Counted from the stretch's first letter, positions 21,728 through 32,311 are shown. The stretch is DNA of 64,000 bases from Rachicladosporium sp. CCFEE 5018 (GCA_002077045.2 KZ111172.1:116953-180952); one strand, 5' to 3'. The notes: a model not told the origin generated them from the letters alone. Numbers and translations are program-made.

Positions 21728-22670
21728 TCAGTCCACAGCATGTTCATGCGACCGAAGGTGTCGCTCGAGCTGGTCGCGTCGCACAAAACCACGCGCACAT
21801 GTGACGCAGGAGTCTGGAAACCGGCCAAAGTATTTGCGAGGATTTGGATTATGCTTGTACTCGAAATGGCGGCGCAGCGTGCTCAAGTCAGTGAAGCTGG
21901 CATCGCAATGTGTGCAGGTCTTATCGCGTGGTCGTTCTCGAGGCCTTGATTGAGCTGTTAGTGGATGTGACGTATGGCAAAGGAGAGTGGCGGGCATACT
22001 CAACGGCAGCTCTCTGGCTTCGCCTCTCGTCTAGTCTACGATCATCGCTCGTTACCTTATTGCTGTCCCTTTGACTCGTATTGGGCTTATTCGCGCTCTG
22101 ATTGCCAACATCAGGATTCGATGGCGCACCGGTGAGGATGTAAGTCGGCGCATAGGTGAAGGGAGAGTTGTTCCCATTTCGAATGAAATGTGATCCGCTA
22201 CCAGCGACGAGCTCCGCGTGCGCGCCAGAGTACGCATTACCTGTGCCTTGCTTCGGCTTGGTGTTTCCAGATTGCATCTCATCCTCGCGGTCTCGAGGAT
22301 CCGTTCGTTCTCTGTGTTGCTGCGCCCTTTGAATCGCGCCCTCTGTATAGTACTTCGCATCCCGGGCTCCGTTTCTGTCGCCTAGGAATCTCGGAACTTC
22401 AGCTGCATCTTCCTCTTCACCTTGCTCTTCATCGGATGAATCGTCGTGTTCTGCATCGCTGTCCTCGAGCTCCGTGATCCTTGGAGGGTAAGGCATGGCC
22501 TGATCGTCCGAAGCTCTCGAACTCTCCCAGACGACGATCCGACGCGCGAATTCTTCCGGCACTGGATGTCCATCCCTAGTGAACCAAATCTTCGCTCGGA
22601 CATCGTAGGTAAACCCTTCGGCGATCAGCTCTCTAGCTTGCGCCGAGAAACGTGGGCCTTGTTTCCACAT
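21728..22670 (-). CDS. C2H2 zinc-finger protein, two exons
   Basis: Exon 1 is 22670-22056 and exon 2 is 21919-21728, joined by an intron starting GTAACG and ending GATAAG; the product is 268 residues. This splice keeps phase and runs DSNK directly into TCTHCDASFTDLSTLRRH, giving a complete finger (C-x2-C-x12-H-x4-H). A second finger follows (CVTCARGFVRRDQLERH, C-x2-C-x12-H-x3-H), ending HEHAVD. The N-terminal half has FTYDVRAKIWFTRDGHPVPEEFARR and an acidic stretch. Without splicing, exon 1 would read on to a stop at 21921 and lose the fingers. A nucleic-acid-binding or transcription role is likely for tandem C2H2 fingers, but the target is unknown. An upstream exon is possible. Confidence 0.65.
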
Positions 22671-23123
22671 CGCTGCGGCTGTGAGGCAGTTCAGATGTCA
22701 GGTGGGTAGCGAGCATTAAGCATAATAAAGATATCAGCAATATGAGGCAAAGCAGATGCAGCACTAGAGGGTTAGCTCCTAGACTCGCAGGTATGGCTGT
22801 GACTGGCCAGTAAGCAGCCACGTCCACCCTACAGCTGTACCTTTTGGGCAGCATCTCGCTTCCGCAGTACTGAGGCAACCGTGCAGGCACATTTTCGTAG
22901 GAGCAGAGGATGCGTTTACGAAGTGGGTAGTTGCGCTAGGATCGAGGAATGGATAGTAAGCGAAAAGCGTTCCTCTGTTGAACATTCAAATTCAATTAAC
23001 GCATATGTGCCTGTGTGGTATACCCAAAGCGCCCATCACCCCTGGTGGTCCGACGACGCCCTAAATCAGATGCATGGCCATGCCCAGCTCAATGATAACA
23101 AATAGAAACATTCTCCATCCCTA
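22671..23123. other. Intergenic region
   Basis: 450 bases between minus-strand genes, holding the zinc-finger gene promoter and the 3' side of the next gene. Nothing else is recognised. Confidence 0.45.
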
Positions 23124-23843
23124 TCAAAGGAAGGCCCGTGCCTCTTCGTCGACACTCGCGTTCGCAGCGACCAAACGATCGATCTCCTGCTTCAGCGGGT
23201 CATCCTCCTCGTCAGCAACAGCAGTAGCCCGACTCTCATTCCTGTGCGGATCGTTCTCGGTGTCATCCACGACATTCGCGTCGCCCGTACTCTGGTTCCG
23301 GAACGGAAACTCTTCGTCAGAAGTCCGCGAGCTGAGCTGGTCAGGAAGCAAGCTGTCCATGTACCGGTCTGGCGTAGACCGCACACGTCGCGGCAATCGT
23401 GGTGATGACGGGGCAATAGGTCGTGGAAAGGGGTTGTCCAGAGACGAGCGCGGGACTGAGAATCGCGGGAGGAGCCTGCGGACGCTCGTGTGCCTGGCTG
23501 AAGAGGCGGACGATTGTGTTGCCGTCTCGTCTGGTCGCACATGTGGTTGTGGTGGAGGCGGGACCTGTGACAGAAAATCTTGGAAGCTAACAGGGCTCGA
23601 GGTCGACACAGACGATTGTGTGTTGATGCTTTCCAGTCCGGCCTGTTGCCCATCCATTGGCGGAGATAAAAATGATCGGTTGTTGTTCCACAAGTCCGGG
23701 ATCCCAAACCTCATGCCATTGGCAACCTCGTGGTCGGCGTCTGAGAACGATCCTTCTGCCCCGGATCCCGGTGAACGCCCTCTTCGCTCTTCATTGCCAT
23801 AACCATCGAGTGTGCGCTGCAAGCTATTCCAGCTCCCACCCAT
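23124..23843 (-). CDS. Hypothetical disordered protein
   Basis: A 239-codon open frame with a highly polar, Ser/Pro/Arg-rich sequence. It contains SFQDFLSQVPPPPQPH, an Arg-rich region with RYMDSLLPDQLSSRTSDEEF, and an acidic end with DDPLKQEIDRLVAANASVDEEARAFL that could form a short helix. No signal peptide, membrane segment or known domain is visible. It may be the last exon of a longer gene, since the start is not well supported. Confidence 0.45.
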   Translation of the reverse strand: MGGSWNSLQRTLDGYGNEERRGRSPGSGAEGSFSDADHEVANGMRFGIPDLWNNNRSFLSPPMDGQQAGLESINTQSSVSTSSPVSFQDFLSQVPPPPQPHVRPDETATQSSASSARHTSVRRLLPRFSVPRSSLDNPFPRPIAPSSPRLPRRVRSTPDRYMDSLLPDQLSSRTSDEEFPFRNQSTGDANVVDDTENDPHRNESRATAVADEEDDPLKQEIDRLVAANASVDEEARAFL

Positions 23844-23924
23844 TGAACTCCCAAGTAGCGCCGCTTTCGCATCCCCCTCCTTGACAGGACTGTAACTCCT
23901 TGACGGCTCCCCTTTATGAGTCTC

Positions 23925-25171
23925 CTAGAAATTCTGCGCAATCCCAGAGTTCCCTTGTTGGTATCCTCCAGCTTGTTGGATCCTCGTGTTTCGCCTAGCG
24001 CTCACATCCCTTACCACTGGCATGCCTGACCCATCAACGCCACTGCCTCCATACGATCCATCACCGTATGGTCCAGCCTGTCCATAGTTGCCGTAAGCCT
24101 GCGGCTGGGCATACTGGTCGTAGGACTGCGAGAGAGGAGGCATTTGTGGCACATTGTCGTCGCTGTGCTCTGAATGTGCGGCGTTAGAATAGTGTGAAGA
24201 GGCATTGCTTGGTCCGCGACGGACGGCGCCGGCACCTGCAGCTGCTCCAACACCCAGAACTGTAGGTCCGGCTCCCAGAGCGCCAAGTTCATCAGAGGAC
24301 ATCGTCTCGCGCTTGCTCACGAGTGCGTTGTCCGAACGATCATCTGAAGGTGGTCCGCCCGGGCTCGAGGATCCGTAAGGCTGGCTTCCAGCATCTGACA
24401 GCTGACCGTGAGTGTGGCCACCTGACAGGGTTGTAGAAGCTTTGCGGGTGCTCGCAAGACCTGCAGCACCCCAGCCGCGGTACCCAGAGTTGCTATCTTG
24501 GGTCATCTCTGGTCCTTCCGAGGCTACGGCCGGGATGGTAGGATCGTGGTTCGGGTTAAAGCCGTAGTCTTCTACTTCCTTCCGCCGTTGTTCCTCGGCC
24601 GCCTTCTTGGACTTACGTCTCCGCCAGAAGAACAGTGCACCTATCACGAGGAGAGCTACGACGACCACCGGCACGACCACAGCGATAGCTGTCCGGCCGG
24701 CAGGTGGCAGTCCGGTACTTTCCTTTGTGCCTCCAGAGCCATTGTTCGCAAGCGAAGCCGGTGTGGATGATGTCGATGAAGCAGCAGCCGACGTACCCGA
24801 CGATGCTTCCGTGGGTCCGGCAGCAATCTGTGCGCTGCTCACTTGAGTGACCACCACCGTGATTGGCGCTTTGCTGGATTCGCCCGCCGCAGGCGTTTGT
24901 GTCACAACGGAAGTGAAGACTTGTGTGGATGGAGGCACTGAGGAGGCGGTGTTGGTGACAATGACCGTGCTCCCCGCTTGTTGCTCGCTCGACTGTGCCG
25001 CTGATGACACGGAAGAAGCGATTGCCGAGGATTGCGATGCCTGTACGGAGGACTCTGAAATGGAGACTTGGGAGGAGGTGCTCTCCGGGAGAGTGGAGGT
25101 GACTACATTGCTGTCAGTTGACGGTGCGGCGGCGGGCTGTAGAGGGTGGACATACTAGTAGTGTTCGACAT
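23925..25171 (-). pseudogene. Ser/Thr-rich single-pass membrane protein, copy 1 (5' frameshift)
   Basis: The partner at 44256-45468 starts MSNTTSMPTLSASS and reads through. Here the matching ATG (25171-25169) runs into TAG after 22 codons, because the stretch just downstream is two bases longer than in copy 2. The rest of the frame (to the stop at 23925) is intact but has no usable upstream ATG; only a GTG at 25010 starts it. The product has a Ser/Thr-rich outer part, one membrane helix (AIAVVVPVVVVALLVIGALF), a basic stop-transfer WRRRKSKK and a Gly/Ser/Tyr-rich cytosolic tail. This architecture recalls Mid2/Wsc-like wall sensors, though no signal peptide is seen. It may be a pseudogene, or a different first exon may be used. 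Confidence 0.6.
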
Positions 25172-26335
25172 GACGGACGACTAGTCACCGCCGTGACGCT
25201 TCAGCACAGTATTCGACAACGTGAGAGTCGAAAATACCGTGGCGCGTCGGTATCGGAATGTAACGCGCGGAAAGTAAGCGCAGCCTCGTGGAAGCGGTCG
25301 GGTAGCGACAATGAGTGTACAGGCGGGGGTCTTGGTAGTGGTGTTACAAGTATCGATACAGCGAAAAGGTAGACGAATGAGATAGTGTTGAAGGTGGTCA
25401 ATAGCAGCAAGGTGATGAGTAAGGTAATCAATAGTGAAGATGGCAATGTGGATGGTGAGGTGACAGCAGCAACAGCAGCAGCCGGGCGGTGGAGGAGGTT
25501 CTGTTTCAGGGTTCGTAAGAGCAGCCGCGCCTTGTCTTGGCGAGTCTTCGTATTCAAATCTCGCTAACCATGTCCGTGCATACTGTCACGCAACCGTGAT
25601 GAATTGACTGATTGCTCCGATGTACTTTGCACGAGGGTAAGTCCGGGGCGCTCCATGGAGCAATGCGCGGTCGCGAGCATCAGACTTGATTTCGAGAAAA
25701 TACTGGATCGCAATCGCCGTCAACGAACATCCCTGTGCAACATTCACCACGCGTTGACAAAAATACCCATCAAGCTTCCTTCCCGGCCGGGTACGAGGGT
25801 ACACACACCGTTACATCCATCTGGTAAATCTCCCGGTAAAGTTCGGCGTCACCATGGAGGAACACAGCGCAGTATTTCGTCTAGCTGCCTCCAGCAGATA
25901 GGCTTATGGAGGATTTCGATGCGTTTGTGCTGTGCTACCCATCTGGTAATTCCGGTCAGTACGACACAGTCATCCACAGACGGTTCCCATGTCATGCAAG
26001 TGGCTTGACAGCTGACGGATCGGGCGATGAGGCTCTCAGGATCAGCTGTTTCCACCGGCAGACGAGCTGAATCTTGCGGAGAGAAGCAAGAGAGCATAAT
26101 GGCAATGTTGGAGATCACTTTCATCAACTTTTCACATTCTGACCAACATATGTACCCCTAGAATCGAACTCTCCGTCCTATAGACAGCCCATACCCTCGC
26201 CAAACATCAAAAGGTAGATGTCGGCCGCCAGGTAGGTCCACTGTATTCCCATTTTTGCCCGGATCATAAGTCTCGTAACCGCGGTACGCAGTACCCGCCT
26301 TTCCACTCCCCTCATGCAAAGCAAGCTCAAGACAC
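25172..26335. other. Region between membrane-protein and DPBB genes, copy 1
   Basis: 1.16 kb. Next to the membrane-protein gene, a leader reading frame (minus strand, 25557-25201, starting MNTKTRQDKARLLL) with a hydrophobic stretch is kept in both copies. The part around 25600-26130 has diverged strongly from copy 2 with indels. The part at 26150-26335, next to the DPBB stop, is almost unchanged and is probably its 3' UTR. Confidence 0.5.
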
Positions 26336-27262
26336 CTAGTCAAAAGCCCACTTCATGTTGTGCACCCTCCCGTTACCCACCGCTCCGGTCGAAGGGTCCT
26401 TGGTAACGATATCAAAGAACGCCTCGGGGAGATCCAAGTCCGCCGACACGCACCCAACACACCTGTCCCAGATTTGGGCCGTGTATGGCGAGCCATCCTT
26501 ACCAGTGATGGTTACAGACTTGCCGCAGAGAGGGTTGGTGTTGGGGTTGCCGGTCGAGTAGGAGTCGAAGACTGTGTGGCTGATGGCGACCATCTTGTCG
26601 GATTCGCTGGAGACGTGACCGCAGGCGCCCATGCCTACTGCGAAGTAGGTCAGGTCGCCGGAGTAGGATGTTCCTGAGGCGCCGAGGCCGGAGGAGAGGC
26701 CGGAGCCGCCAGAAGATGAGGCTGCGGAGGTGGAGACTGGGGCGGCGCTGGATGTGGTTGTTGGGGCTACGTATGCGGATGTGGTAGGCGCGACGTAGGT
26801 CGAAGTTGGGGTAGTGGTGGGAGCGACGTAGGTCGATGTTGGGGTCGTCGGGGCGACGTACTCCGACGTGCTTGTAGTGGTGGGCGCCGGGACAACGTAG
26901 CTGGAAGCCTCTGCGGAGGAGACTGGCGCAACCGGAACTTCGGTGGATGACGATGCACTCTCAGAGGAAGGTGCTGGCGCCGCGGCAGACGACGGCGCAG
27001 CTGCCGAGAGCGCAGGCGCGGAGGGCTGGACAATGACAGTGCTCAGAATGGTGGAAGTGCGACGGCTACCACCGTGCCCGTGACCGTAGTGTGTTGGGGA
27101 GGCATCGCCGTCAACCCAGACGGTGGTGGTGACTGGGACCGTAACGATGGCCTCTGCTGTCTCGGTAATCCAGACAACGTCACGCTTCTCGTTCGCGGCC
27201 ATTGGCACAGCGGATACGAGCACGGCGAAAGCGCCAGCCAGGGCGAGAGCGTTGGTGTACAT
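26336..27262 (-). CDS. Secreted double-psi beta-barrel (Asp f 7-like/expansin-like) protein, copy 1
   Basis: 308 residues, single exon. A signal peptide (residues 1 to about 19, ending VSAVPMA) is followed by a KR site at about 26-27 that may be a Kex2 cleavage site. A long Ser/Thr/Ala/Pro-rich stalk with repeated YVAPTT units follows, likely O-glycosylated. The C-terminal 105 residues form an RlpA/barwin-like DPBB domain: GDLTYFAVGMGACGH, a PLCGK strand, and IWDRCVGCVSADLDLPEAFF with the aspartates typical of the fold. It resembles the Asp f 7 allergen group. A role at the cell wall is likely; enzymatic activity is not established for such proteins. Copy 2 lies at 46848-47774. Confidence 0.88.
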   Translation of the reverse strand: MYTNALALAGAFAVLVSAVPMAANEKRDVVWITETAEAIVTVPVTTTVWVDGDASPTHYGHGHGGSRRTSTILSTVIVQPSAPALSAAAPSSAAAPAPSSESASSSTEVPVAPVSSAEASSYVVPAPTTTSTSEYVAPTTPTSTYVAPTTTPTSTYVAPTTSAYVAPTTTSSAAPVSTSAASSSGGSGLSSGLGASGTSYSGDLTYFAVGMGACGHVSSESDKMVAISHTVFDSYSTGNPNTNPLCGKSVTITGKDGSPYTAQIWDRCVGCVSADLDLPEAFFDIVTKDPSTGAVGNGRVHNMKWAFD

Positions 27263-28708
27263 GGTTGCTGTTCGTGTAGTGTTTGAAGTGACTTCAAAAA
27301 TGCTTCGATGCGATCTATTCGTCCGTTTGAATGAGTGACTATGCCTTCACAAGTCGACTAGCGACTAGAACGAATGACAAGTAGAGAGTGTGGCTGGTAA
27401 AGACTGCCTGAGCAACTAAAAATGAGTGTGATGGACGAAAAGAGCGTCGTAGTCTTCAATCCCGTGAAGCGTTTGTTCAAAAGGAAGAGGCCGGGTGGTG
27501 AGCAGCGCAGGCTTTTGTGAAGAAACGGCTGCGCTGCCAAACGCTAGTGCTCCGAGGAACGACCAGTCGGCGCGCCTTGCAGCGCGGCGCGAGAGGTGGA
27601 GTTGTGGGACGCTGGTTCCGCCCCTGATGCATGCGCTTGGGAGCGCAGTACGGAGCCAATGAGAGCGCTGGACGGGGCTGGAGTGGAAGTGTACCTGCAG
27701 GTCTGGCTTTTCAGTGTGAAATCGTGAAACACTTGCTTGCGTGTCGGCGAGACGTATCTGAATGCGTGTTCGCACATGCGTGATGGTGCAGCACGTGTGG
27801 CAGGTACGACCGACTACATCTTGCGCGTTTCGTTGCTGCGCAGCCGTGTTGGTCGAAACATCGACATTACCCATTGGAGAAGCGCCACGAGCTTAACCGA
27901 ACAACGTGCTCGTCGCAGGTGTACGGAACCGGCATAGGCTATGTCTTGCAGCGGCCGCGGAACGGGAAGCAAGCCTGAAGTCCAATTGGCAGCCAGGAAC
28001 AGGAAACACCCTGGAGACAGATCCACTCACAGGGCGAAGCCTCTCAACCGACCACGCTTTCACCATGCGATGATTGAGTTCGCTAAGACAGCGAGCATCT
28101 AGACCGGAGCCGACGGACGTCCTGAATATTTTGAGCAAGATCGCTCGTTCCTATTTGCTGTGCAGTGTCTGCTCGGTGTCTCAGCCTGTCGAGACAGCTA
28201 CTTAAGCTCCTGTGCTGTACGATGTACCCGCTCTGCCAGGTACAGTGACAGCGCGAAGCGCATGGCAACAAGCACGAACCGCAGCATGGAAGCCAGAGGA
28301 TCGAGAGCTCTTGCTCAGGACTCAGGCGGACATTTTTGGCGAGCAATCGACTTGCCCAGGCGATCTGTACTCTGCGACTTACTTTTCACTGTAGGTGATC
28401 AGGTAGTTCTGCACCTTCGAACCGAAGGTGTTGAATGCCGCAGTGCCCACAGTGTTTAAGAACTGCATAGGTATGAGAAATGTTCTTTCCGATCACTGTT
28501 CTTATCAACTTGCTTACTGGATTTTGGATGTCATTGACAACCCCGCACCAAAGCAGCACAGTATTGTAATTCCGGTCGTCACCTTGGGCGTCACATTGGT
28601 CGTCATGTTCGAAACAATGATGTACACCTGGTAAGCGATTTCCAATCATAGCATATAAAAGCCACCAGAGGGCAGGAAGTTGCGCGTTTATCAATTCCAC
28701 TCTTCAAG
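27263..28708. other. Divergent promoter region, copy 1
   Basis: 1.45 kb between the DPBB gene (-) and the SDR-deacetylase gene (+). Most of it is well conserved with 47775-49213 despite lacking a convincing gene. A short hydrophobic frame at 28473-28634 (from ATG 28473) is kept in copy 2, but it sits directly upstream of the TATA box. Confidence 0.5.
28642..28660 (+). promoter_or_regulatory. CCAAT and TATA elements of the SDR-deacetylase gene, copy 1
   Basis: CCAAT is at 28642-28646 and TATAAAA at 28654-28660, about 50 bases before the ATG at 28709. Both are unchanged in copy 2 (49146-49150 and 49158-49164). Confidence 0.6.
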
Positions 28709-30591
28709 ATGTCTTATCTGGGGATCGAAGGTCTCCATGCTTTCGTTACTGGAGCTCGTGGTGGCATTGGATCTGCTATCGTCAAGGAATTGGAAGGTAC
28801 GGTATCGAAGTGAGGTACTTCATACAGGTACACAGCCGCTGATCATGTTCCCCAGCTGCCGGCTGCAAAGTCACTGCTCACGATCTTCGACCCGCTACAA
28901 CACCAGCATCCGAGAGTGTCTTCCATGTCCAAGGCGATATCTCTGACGAAAGCTCCATCTCAGCATGCTTCAAGCAGGCTCAAGACCACTTCGGACCCAT
29001 TAACATCCTCTGCGCCAATGCTGGCATCACGAACGAGGCTAATCACCCAAACATCTGGGAGCTGCCGCTAGAGACTTGGGAGAGCGTCTACCGTGTCAAT
29101 ATCAGAGGGACCTTCTTGACCGTCAAGCATTTCCTCCTTGCTACGAAGACCAGCCAGGAAAGCCTGAGCAAGGAGCTGGAGAACCTCGCCATAGTTATCA
29201 CTGGTAGCGAGACCGGCAAGTTCGGTCAGGCAGGACATGCCGAGTACGCAAGTGGTAAAGCTGGCTTGCAGTACGGTCTGGTGCCCACGGTGAAGAACGA
29301 GATCGTTCGGCTGAACAGCAAAGCTCGCATTAATGCCGTCGCCCCGGGCTGGGTCAACACTGAGCTCATTGGTGATCGACTCGCGGACCCCAAGGAGCTG
29401 TATCTTGAGACGCAAGCCACTGTAGCATTGAAGAAGATTGCGCAGCCGCAGGATGTTGCGAAGGCTGTGGCTTTCTTGGCTAGCCATCAGGCTTCAGGCC
29501 ACATGTCTGGTCAGTGTTTGAGCATTGATGGAGGCATGGAGGGACGGATCGTTTGGCGCGAGAACGAGGTCCCTCAAGCGATGTCAGATCCCAGTAGCAC
29601 GACCGCCTCGAATAACCCGCAACAGTCAATAGTTCAACAAGCCACCATGGGCTCCAAAGGCCGCAAGAAGATCTACCTCGCCTTCTCTGTCGACTTCGAC
29701 GCCGTCTCCGGCTGGCTAGGCACCGGCAAGCACCCCGACAACAACACCTCAGACTACTCCGCCGGCTACCTGAGCGCCCACACTGGCGTTCCTCGCCTCC
29801 TTAGAGTCTTCAAACGCCTTGGCATCTCTAACAAGATCACCTGGTGCCTCCCCGGCCACAGCATCGAGACCTTTCCAACCCAAACCGCCGACATCGTAGC
29901 CTCAGGCGCCGAACTAGCAATCCACGGCTACGCTCATGAGTCCGCCTCCCAGATGACCGCAGAGCAAGAGCGCGACGTGCTAGCAAAATGCGTCTCCCTT
30001 ATCGAAGGATTGACAGGCGGCAAACCAGTCGGTTATCGCGCCCCCCTATATCAACTCTCCGAACGCACCATAGCCCTTCTCCAGTCGCAAAACTTCCTCT
30101 GGGACTCCTCCCTCTCCCACTACGAAAGCACGCCCTACTTCCTGCCCCTGAATCCTTCCCCAATCGAACAAATCGACTTCTCCCCCTCCAACCGCGCAGA
30201 GACCTGGATGCATCCAAGTCCTGACTTCGCCTCGCTCCCCAAGTCCTCCCTCGTCGAAATCCCCCTGAACTGGTACGCCGAAGACGCAACACCACTACAA
30301 TTCTACCCGCACACGGCGAACTCGGCTGGCTATGTCGATGTCAGGATGGTGGAGCGGATGTGGAAAGATCGATTTGAGTGGTTGAGGACTGAGATTGAGA
30401 GGGGAGAGGCGGAGGATATGGTTGTGTTTGGGCTGATTTTCCATCCGGATACGAGTGGGATGGGGCATGTGATTGGGATGGTTGAGAGGTTTCTGGAGTG
30501 GGTTAAGGCGTTTCAGGGGGAGGTCGTGTGGTGTACGCATCGGGAGGTGGCGGAGGAGTATAAGAGGAGGCAAGCGGATAAGTCCAACTAA
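28709..30591 (+). CDS. Short-chain dehydrogenase fused to polysaccharide deacetylase (HpPgdA-like), copy 1
   Basis: Exons 28709-28796 and 28856-30591 give 607 residues in one frame. The N-terminal half is a classical SDR: TGARGGIGSA near residue 15, CANAG, catalytic Ser in TGSETG and Tyr/Lys in YASGK (160 and 164), ending GQCLSIDGG near 256. A linker of about 40 residues leads to a carbohydrate-esterase-4/PuuE-type domain from about residue 298: AFSVDFDAVSGWLG (metal-site Asp), the PGHSIETFP block, HGYAHE (His 386 and 390) and VEIPLNWY. This second half closely follows the Helicobacter PgdA family. An internal ATG at 29647 sits in GCCACCATGG and could start the deacetylase alone. No stop or convincing intron separates the halves. 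The substrates are unknown. Confidence 0.85.
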
Positions 30592-30789
30592 GGAGTAAGA
30601 TTGTATGCAGATAGTTCATACGTACATGGCTAAAACGCTCAATTGATCGTCCGCAAGATCATCTGTAGCTCCGGACGCTCGAGCGTATCGCCCTTCGTTG
30701 GCGATCTCAACTGCATTCGCTCGTGCCTCTCATCACCGTCACATCTGAGTATGACATTACTCGACTCGCTATGCAGCAAGCAAGCAGCT

Positions 30790-31644
30790 TCACACAAAGC
30801 ACCCCTGGAACTCCGCCCTCCCCGGCCCAGTCTTCTTCGCGTCCAACAGCGGCCACTGCACCAAACACCTATCCACCATATGCGCAAGAATCCTGCCACT
30901 CAAGCTCAACCTCTTGACCCTAGCCCAGCTCTCCACGTACAGTGTCCGCATCCTGAACCTCGTAGCAGCACCCTTGTAATCGAAGAAGCGCAGCGCCACG
31001 CTAGCAAGTACCATTACAGTTCCTGTAGCCGGTCCGTTGACGAGAATGATGTCCGGGTAGTCTCGCCCTTTCGTGTCCGCGGGGATGTGTTGCATGGCTG
31101 AGACGTCCTCAGGGTAGACGCCGTGAGTGAGGATCGACCAGCAGGCGAGGAAGCATCGCAGGACCGAGAAAGGCGAAGTCCAAGGGCTCTGGTAGATCGC
31201 ACGCGCCCTCGGCACCTTCTTGATCTCGTAGCTTCCTGGTCCGTGATCGGTGTATGCTCGGACCTTGCCACTCATCAATGTCTCCTGGGATGTCAAACTC
31301 GTAGCCATCTCCTCGAATTCCTTGGCCTTCGTGGCGCTCAACTCGTCGTCCTCGCCAACTACCCAGGTGCGGTGAGCAAAGTCGCGCCAGTCCAATGATT
31401 GAGCTGACTGGGGTGACGGCGAGTTCACGGCGCGTTCGAGCATGGCTATCATTTCAGCTGTATGCCCTCCAGACCCCAGGACTATGAGAAGATGAGTCGG
31501 CTCGCGCGGATTCCGACGGCCATGGCGGATTGGCTTAGGTCGGGTCAAGGAGAGGGTGTACTTGAGGCGCCATACCAGGAGGTAGGTGAGAGGGAGGGAT
31601 AATAGGAAGGTCGTGATGAGCAAGGCGCGTATGTAGTAGGCCAT
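30790..31644 (-). CDS. ALG14: UDP-GlcNAc transferase subunit Alg14, copy 1
   Basis: 284 residues from ATG 31644; the frame extends further upstream but without an ATG. Alg14 is the ER-membrane anchor that recruits Alg13 to add the second GlcNAc of the dolichol-linked oligosaccharide. Seen here: an N-terminal membrane helix (residues 5-27), the HLLIVLGSGGHTAEM nucleotide-sugar motif at about 51-65, ILVNGPATG in the middle, and the conserved end YVESWARVKRLSLSG, then LVQWPLL and RAEFQGCFV. The length is normal for filamentous fungi. It converges with the fusion gene, 198 bases apart. By eye, copy 2 differs at four residues. Confidence 0.95.
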   Translation of the reverse strand: MAYYIRALLITTFLLSLPLTYLLVWRLKYTLSLTRPKPIRHGRRNPREPTHLLIVLGSGGHTAEMIAMLERAVNSPSPQSAQSLDWRDFAHRTWVVGEDDELSATKAKEFEEMATSLTSQETLMSGKVRAYTDHGPGSYEIKKVPRARAIYQSPWTSPFSVLRCFLACWSILTHGVYPEDVSAMQHIPADTKGRDYPDIILVNGPATGTVMVLASVALRFFDYKGAATRFRMRTLYVESWARVKRLSLSGRILAHMVDRCLVQWPLLDAKKTGPGRAEFQGCFV

Positions 31645-32311
31645 CCTGGGCGAGAGATCCTGCGATAGCGAGTGATTGAGACTCCAACTCGCCACGTCAA
31701 CAGATGGCAGGAACAGAGAGATCGCCAGAAAGATGACAGGAGTCAGGTCCGTCAGCTGCAGTGAGATTAGGCACGCACTGCACAATCAAGGAGCATTGGC
31801 TTGGTGGGATACATGCAGTCTAGACTTTGGGACCTGCATTCACATGTCAGATTGAGGGGAGCCGGATCGACGCCACTTTTTCCGGGGTCACTATCTGAAC
31901 TCTGAGGCAGTCAACATCACTACAGGATATGTGTGCGAACAACGAAGACCTATGTGTATCCTTGGGTGTGACGGCGAGCCACAAGGGACCATGAAACCCA
32001 TCGGGTTGAATGGCTGCGGTCCAAATGACCGCCGCGGTCAGTGCCCGCAAACAACAGAGACTCTCTTGGCTGTTCGGTCAGGGCAGGCAGATCAGAGCTT
32101 TGTCAGCGGGGATCTCTACGCTTATGCTATGGCTAGATCATACAGTCTACTGCTCGCTGTCCTCAACGAAGGTCTCTTTGCGATGGATATCGACCGACCA
32201 GTACGTAGCAACGTCCGTGGCCATCTCGACGGCCATTTTCTTCGATTACCCCCTTTCCCTCCACAATCAAAGCCATGCACCTCGTCTAGAGAGCCTCCCT
32301 GTTCGAAAGAT
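31645..32311. other. ALG14 upstream region, copy 1
   Basis: 670 bases upstream of ALG14 and downstream of an F-box-like gene. No gene is supported. Copy 2 lacks some of this sequence near 32000-32110. Confidence 0.5.

Noticed and set aside
26160..26200. tRNA-like T-arm wording (agaatcgaactc) near 26160 and 46672
   Set aside because: No matching acceptor, D or anticodon stems could be drawn around it.
26158..26343. 61-codon minus-strand frame next to the DPBB stop, apparently conserved
   Set aside because: Copy 2 has a two-base difference that breaks the frame, so the conservation is better explained as 3' UTR.
31645..31785. N-terminal extension of ALG14 in copy 1
   Set aside because: The extension has no ATG and is broken differently in copy 2; the Met before the membrane helix is shared.
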